Below are positions 60,371 through 64,000 of a DNA stretch of 64,000 nucleotides, in pieces. The translations under genes were made by a program, and so were the position numbers. The stretch comes from Longimicrobium sp. (GTDB lineage Bacteria > Gemmatimonadota > Gemmatimonadetes > Longimicrobiales > Longimicrobiaceae), in assembly GCA_036377595.1 (NCBI GenBank), contig DASUYB010000104.1:35604-99603 (forward strand). The letters run 5' to 3'. The notes under the pieces are model-generated. The model did not search any database. It worked only from the letters and a program-made list of their open reading frames with translations, and was not told where the DNA came from. How positions within the stretch are numbered: position 1 is the stretch's first letter; every line of letters starts with the position of its first letter.

Positions 60371-62758
60371 TCAAAACGCCGCCTCCACCCCAATCGTCGG
60401 GAGGACGGGGAACATGCTGACGCCGGACCTCGTCGCTGGCGTCAGGTCGAAGTTGTAGAAGTAGAAGAGCACGTTCTTGCGATTCGTGGCGTTCAGCACC
60501 TGCAGGTACGGGGTGAGCGTGCCCCAGCGGTGCGTGTACGTGCGGCGGAAGGTCAGGTCCAGTCGCGAATACGCGGGGTAGCGCTGCGCGTTGCGGTCGC
60601 CCAGCACGATGTAGGTGGGGATCTCGGGGTCGTCACCGACGGGGCGGGGGACGCGGTAGCCGCCCGCCACCGGGTCCGTCTCGAACCCCACGTACGCCGC
60701 CACCGGCCGCGAGTACGGCACCCCCGTCCCGAAGTTCAGCCGCACCCCCGCCTCGATCTTCCCCGGCAGCAGGTACTCGCCTACCACGTCCAGGTCCACG
60801 CGCCGGTCGAACACGGGCGGAAACGTGATCGTCCCCGGCACCCCGTCGATGTCCAGCCGCAGCGGGTCGGGGAAGGTGCGGCGCGCTTTCAGCAGCGACA
60901 GCGTCATCCACCCGGTGAGCCGCCCCTGCGTGCGGCGGACCAGGAAATCCGCGCCGTACGAGTATCCCCGCCCTGTCAGCAGGTCGTCGGCGGCGTCGTT
61001 CGGGTCGTCGGCCGCGTTCAGGTCCGTCACCCCGAGGTAGCGGCGGTAGTACGCCTCGGCCGACGCGTACCAGCGCTCGCCCCAGTACTTCTCCACCCCC
61101 AGCTGCGCCTGGTCGCTGACGACGGCGGGGACGTTCTCGTCGCTCGTCACCCAGTAGTCGTTGCTGACGGGGAGCTGCTCGTCGCGCAGGGAGTGGACGA
61201 ACTGCACATAGCGGCCGACCGCCAGCTTCACCGCGCCGTCGCGCTCCGCGCCGAAGAAGCGCTTCACCGCGAAGCGCGGCGACGCGTACGCGCGCGTGCT
61301 CTCTCCCGCGCGCCAGACGTCGGCGCGGATGCCGGGCTCCACGATCCACGCGCCGGGCTGCCAGCGGAGCTGCGCGAAGGCGCCCGTCATCACCCCGCTG
61401 GCGTTGCCTTCGAAGAAAGTGGTGCCGCCCGCCTCGCCCACGTTGTGGTACCCCATCCGCGTCACCTCGCCGCCGGCCTTCAGGGTGAGACGGGGCCCGA
61501 GCGGGCGCGCGGCGTCGGCCCGCCCGGTGAGCTGGGTGATGCGCGACGAGAAGCGCGTGTCGGGGAAGTCGGCGAACCCCAGCGCCTCGCCGTAGTGGGT
61601 GATGCCGAGCGAGGCGGTGGCCGTCCACGCGCCCAGCGGCTGCTCCAGCCGCGCGCCGGCGACGGCGTTCCCCCAGTTCCAGCGGATGCGCAGCACGCTC
61701 TCCTGGTCCTGGTTGTCGCCGGGCGGATCGAACTCGCTGAGGTCGAGCACGTCCTCGCCGGTGTAGGCCACGAAGCGGAGACGCCCGCCCCCGCGCGTCC
61801 CCAGCGTCGCCGAGCCCTGGAGATCGGTGAGGTGATAGGGGAAGTCGACCGCGGGCCGCAGCAGCACGTCGAAGTACGAGCGCCGCGCGGAGACCAGCCA
61901 TCCCCCGCCGTCGCCGCCCAGGAGGCGCCGTACGCCGCCGGGGAGGTTGCCGTGCAGGGCGATGCGGCTGGCCAGCAGCGACACTCCCATCTCTACCCCG
62001 AACCCGTCGGCGCCGCCGCCGGGCTTCGTCTCGATGTTGAGGACGGAGGAGACGCGCCCGCCGTACTCCGCGCCGAAGCCGCCGGCGAGGAGCTCGGCGC
62101 GGGCGATCGCGTCGGAGTTGAAGACGGAGAAGAGGCCGCCCAGGTGGAAGGGGTTGAAGATGGGGAAGCCGTCGAGGAGGACGAGGTTCTGGTCGGCCGA
62201 GCCGCCGCGCACGTTGAAGGCGCTGGAGAAGTCGGAGGTGTTGACGACGCCGGGGAGCACCTCGACGGCGCGCATCACGTCGGCCTCGCCCAGGCCGGGG
62301 AGGAGCTTGATGTCCTGCCCGGTGATGACCCGCGTGGTGACGCCGGCCTCGTTCTCGAAGCGCGAGCGCTCGCGCTGGGCGTCGCCGCGCGCGACGGCCT
62401 CGACGGGCGCGAGGGGGACGTCCGTCTCGGTGAGACGGAGCTCCACGCGCGCCTCGGCGCCGGCGGCCACCTCCACCGCCAGCTCCGCCGCCGCGAAGCC
62501 GACCCGCGCGGCGCGGACGGTGTAGCGTCCCGGCGCCACCCGCGCGATCCGCCACGACCCGTCCTCGCCCGAGCGCGCGCGCCGCTCCCCGCCCGCCGCC
62601 GCGCGCGCGGTGACCACCGCATCCGCCACCGGCGCCCCCGCCGCGGAAACGACGCGCCCCGCCAGCGACCCCGTCTCCTGCGCGCGCAGCATCGCCGGCG
62701 CGCAGAGCAGGGCGCAGGAGAGCAGGAGCCATCCACGGGTGAGCGGAATCATCGGCAT
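60371..62758 (-). CDS. TonB-dependent receptor with carboxypeptidase-regulatory-like N-terminus
   Basis: 795 residues from ATG 62758 (ATG 62752 is the alternative); signal peptide ends MLRAQ. Residues about 22-110 are a CarboxypepD_reg-like beta-sandwich (GSLAGRVVSAAGAPVADAVV). The plug follows (VITGQDIKLLPGLGEADVMR, FNVRGGSADQNLVLLDGFPI, FGAEYGGRVSSVLNIETKPG). The C-terminal 550 residues are a 22-strand-type barrel ending IGVEAAF. It imports large substrates (siderophores, glycans or peptides) across the outer membrane with TonB energy. Substrate unknown. Confidence 0.93.
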   Translation of the reverse strand: MPMIPLTRGWLLLSCALLCAPAMLRAQETGSLAGRVVSAAGAPVADAVVTARAAAGGERRARSGEDGSWRIARVAPGRYTVRAARVGFAAAELAVEVAAGAEARVELRLTETDVPLAPVEAVARGDAQRERSRFENEAGVTTRVITGQDIKLLPGLGEADVMRAVEVLPGVVNTSDFSSAFNVRGGSADQNLVLLDGFPIFNPFHLGGLFSVFNSDAIARAELLAGGFGAEYGGRVSSVLNIETKPGGGADGFGVEMGVSLLASRIALHGNLPGGVRRLLGGDGGGWLVSARRSYFDVLLRPAVDFPYHLTDLQGSATLGTRGGGRLRFVAYTGEDVLDLSEFDPPGDNQDQESVLRIRWNWGNAVAGARLEQPLGAWTATASLGITHYGEALGFADFPDTRFSSRITQLTGRADAARPLGPRLTLKAGGEVTRMGYHNVGEAGGTTFFEGNASGVMTGAFAQLRWQPGAWIVEPGIRADVWRAGESTRAYASPRFAVKRFFGAERDGAVKLAVGRYVQFVHSLRDEQLPVSNDYWVTSDENVPAVVSDQAQLGVEKYWGERWYASAEAYYRRYLGVTDLNAADDPNDAADDLLTGRGYSYGADFLVRRTQGRLTGWMTLSLLKARRTFPDPLRLDIDGVPGTITFPPVFDRRVDLDVVGEYLLPGKIEAGVRLNFGTGVPYSRPVAAYVGFETDPVAGGYRVPRPVGDDPEIPTYIVLGDRNAQRYPAYSRLDLTFRRTYTHRWGTLTPYLQVLNATNRKNVLFYFYNFDLTPATRSGVSMFPVLPTIGVEAAF

Positions 62759-62787
62759 CTGCGGGATCGCAGGTATCGAGGGGGCGG

Positions 62788-63047
62788 TTGAAACCGCAGC
62801 AACAACCACACGAAGTCCGCCTTCGCGGACTGCAGGCTTCGGCTCGGAACGAAGCTTCGGCGCGCGCGACGCGCTTTCGTCGGGCCGCACCATCAGTCTA
62901 CAACCTCGCGGGAGAGAACGCGCCGGTCATCCGAATCATGCCGCCGGACCGGCGATGCTCGTCGCGTGCGCAAGCACCGCGTCCACACCACAGATAGTAG
63001 TCCGCGAAGGCGGACTTCGTGTAGTTGTTGCAGCGAATTCATTCGCC
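62788..63047. repeat. Composite nested inverted repeat, family B
   Basis: Left arm GCAGCAACAACCACACG plus AGTCCGCCTTCGCGGACT, right arm AGTCCGCGAAGGCGGACT plus TAGTTGTTGCAGCGAATTC. The inner part includes CGCCGGTC/GACCGGCG. Unlike the 17336 and 30393 copies it lies between divergent genes, so it is not simply a terminator. Confidence 0.8.
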
Positions 63048-63115
63048 CTCCCACCCCTGGCCGCCACGGAAGCTCGCATCAGACAACACCCCGCATCTCC
63101 ATCACCCCCATCAGA

Positions 63116-63178
63116 ACTCGGCACTCAGCACTACTGGGCACTTGGCACTTGGCACTGGGCACTGGGCACTGGGCACTT
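63116..63178. repeat. Short tandem repeats, family D type (CACTGGG / GGCACTTG)
   Basis: Tandem variants of GGCACTT and GGCACTG across 63 bp, ending about 75 bp before the last gene. The gap 62759-63252 has no gene. Confidence 0.75.
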
Positions 63179-63252
63179 CCCGATCTTGACTCCCGCCCCG
63201 CCCGCCGAGAGCTTTCCCCTCCCGATCGCCGCAAACGTGAGAGCACGCGTCC

Positions 63253-63945
63253 ATGAGGGCCGACACCTTCGCCAGGCTGATCACCCTCGAGACGCTGATC
63301 GACGCCGAGGTGGGGTTCTGGCTGGAGCACCGCCCCGCGTCGATGGATCGCTACCGCGAGGCGCTGGTCGCGCGCGTCAGCGACCTGCTGGACGAGATCG
63401 ACCGGCTGGACGAGGTGGCGGCGGCGCGCATCTACGACGCGCTGGTCGACTTCCTGGCCGAGCTGCCGGACGACGAAGACGGCGTGGTGGAGGCGTCGAT
63501 CCGCTTCAAGCGCGCGGTGGACCGGCTGATCGACCGGGCGATGGAGCCGCGCGACCTGGACGACGCCACCACCTGGGCCGTGGTGCTCGACGACATCCTC
63601 GACGAGCTGGCGCGCGAGTATCCCCGCGCGATGCGCGCCGGCGGCGCCGAGGGTGACCCGCGCGCCTGCCTCCGCGCCCGGGCCCTCGCCCGCGCCGCCC
63701 GCGACGCCGGCGAGCGGATGGTGACCGCGCGCCGCAGCGACGCGCGCACCATGCTGCGCGACGACCTGGACCGGCTGTACCTGGCGGTGGAGCACCGCGC
63801 CCTTGCGCCGGCCGACGTGGAGGCGCTGATCCGCGCGCCGCAGCGCATCGCCCGGCGCGCGCGCCCCAGCACGCTGCGCACCATGGGCGCCTACGTGATG
63901 GGTCAGCTGATGAGCCGCCGCCCCAAACGCCCGCGCCTCCCGTGA
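63253..63945 (+). CDS. Hypothetical helical protein
   Basis: 230 residues, charged and almost all alpha-helical (TLIDAEVGFWLEHRPASMDR, RVSDLLDEIDRLDEVAAARI, WAVVLDDILDELAREYPRAM), with a basic C-terminus GQLMSRRPKRPRLP. No signal peptide or known motif. ATG 63253 has no strong ribosome site. Not recognised. Confidence 0.7.
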   Translation: MRADTFARLITLETLIDAEVGFWLEHRPASMDRYREALVARVSDLLDEIDRLDEVAAARIYDALVDFLAELPDDEDGVVEASIRFKRAVDRLIDRAMEPRDLDDATTWAVVLDDILDELAREYPRAMRAGGAEGDPRACLRARALARAARDAGERMVTARRSDARTMLRDDLDRLYLAVEHRALAPADVEALIRAPQRIARRARPSTLRTMGAYVMGQLMSRRPKRPRLP

Positions 63946-64000
63946 GCGGGCGCACTCGACCGAACGCACTGGCGCACTCACGCACCTGCGCACCCGTTAC

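Overview
This is a very GC-rich chromosomal window. It carries many lipoproteins, outer-membrane beta-barrels, secreted peptidases and serine hydrolases. A TonB-dependent receptor with an N-terminal carboxypeptidase-regulatory-like domain, Omp85-type barrels, frequent GTG/TTG starts and several families of large intergenic inverted repeats together suggest a Gram-negative soil or sediment bacterium of the Gemmatimonadota/Longimicrobium type. That assignment is inferred from gene style; no rRNA or tRNA gene was seen.

Left chromosomal part (1-33.5 kb): a large NAD-dependent glutamate dehydrogenase (cut by the window edge); a secreted peptidase/beta-propeller/Omp85 fusion; a DEAD-box RNA helicase with a DbpA-type C-terminal domain; two paralogous small coiled-coil membrane proteins; a GH13 alpha-glucosidase; a Vps62-like lipoprotein; an erythromycin-esterase-family protein; a histidine kinase/response regulator pair; a glycine-zipper lipoprotein; a VapBC-type toxin-antitoxin pair; ispG; a PhzF-like protein preceded by an 8-bp tandem repeat; an Omp85-like barrel protein; a class-C beta-lactamase-fold hydrolase; a coupled cytidine deaminase/pyrimidine-nucleoside phosphorylase pair; and an M16 peptidase.

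Accessory element (about 33.67-46.53 kb): a putative integrative mobilizable element. It is bounded by an imperfect repeat built on AACTGACAGTAG. It carries a tyrosine integrase at the right end, a MobC-like protein, a relaxase and a candidate oriT hairpin, with no visible type IV secretion genes, so it would need a helper. Cargo includes an overlapping cassette of small genes with a sigma-70 region-2-only protein, a HEPN-like protein, an exported mini-protein with a duplicated GGHMLGSGA motif convergent with a TPR-rich protein, and an HNH-unknown-HNH operon that looks like defence cargo.

Right chromosomal part (46.9-64 kb): SixA coupled to a CHAD-CYTH protein; MarR plus a CPXCG zinc-ribbon protein; a DUF4382-type lipoprotein; a cold-shock protein behind a consensus promoter and a leader of about 350 nt; an M28 aminopeptidase; an XRE regulator with a basic tail; small stress-type and membrane proteins; an S1/P1 nuclease; an outer-membrane barrel; a second serine hydrolase; an orphan RiPP-precursor-like peptide; and a TonB-dependent receptor.

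Most intergenic spaces longer than about 200 bp are filled by several families of interspersed, strongly palindromic repeats. In at least two families the outer arms are conserved while the inner hairpin changes sequence but keeps its fold. One such repeat lies inside the mobile element.
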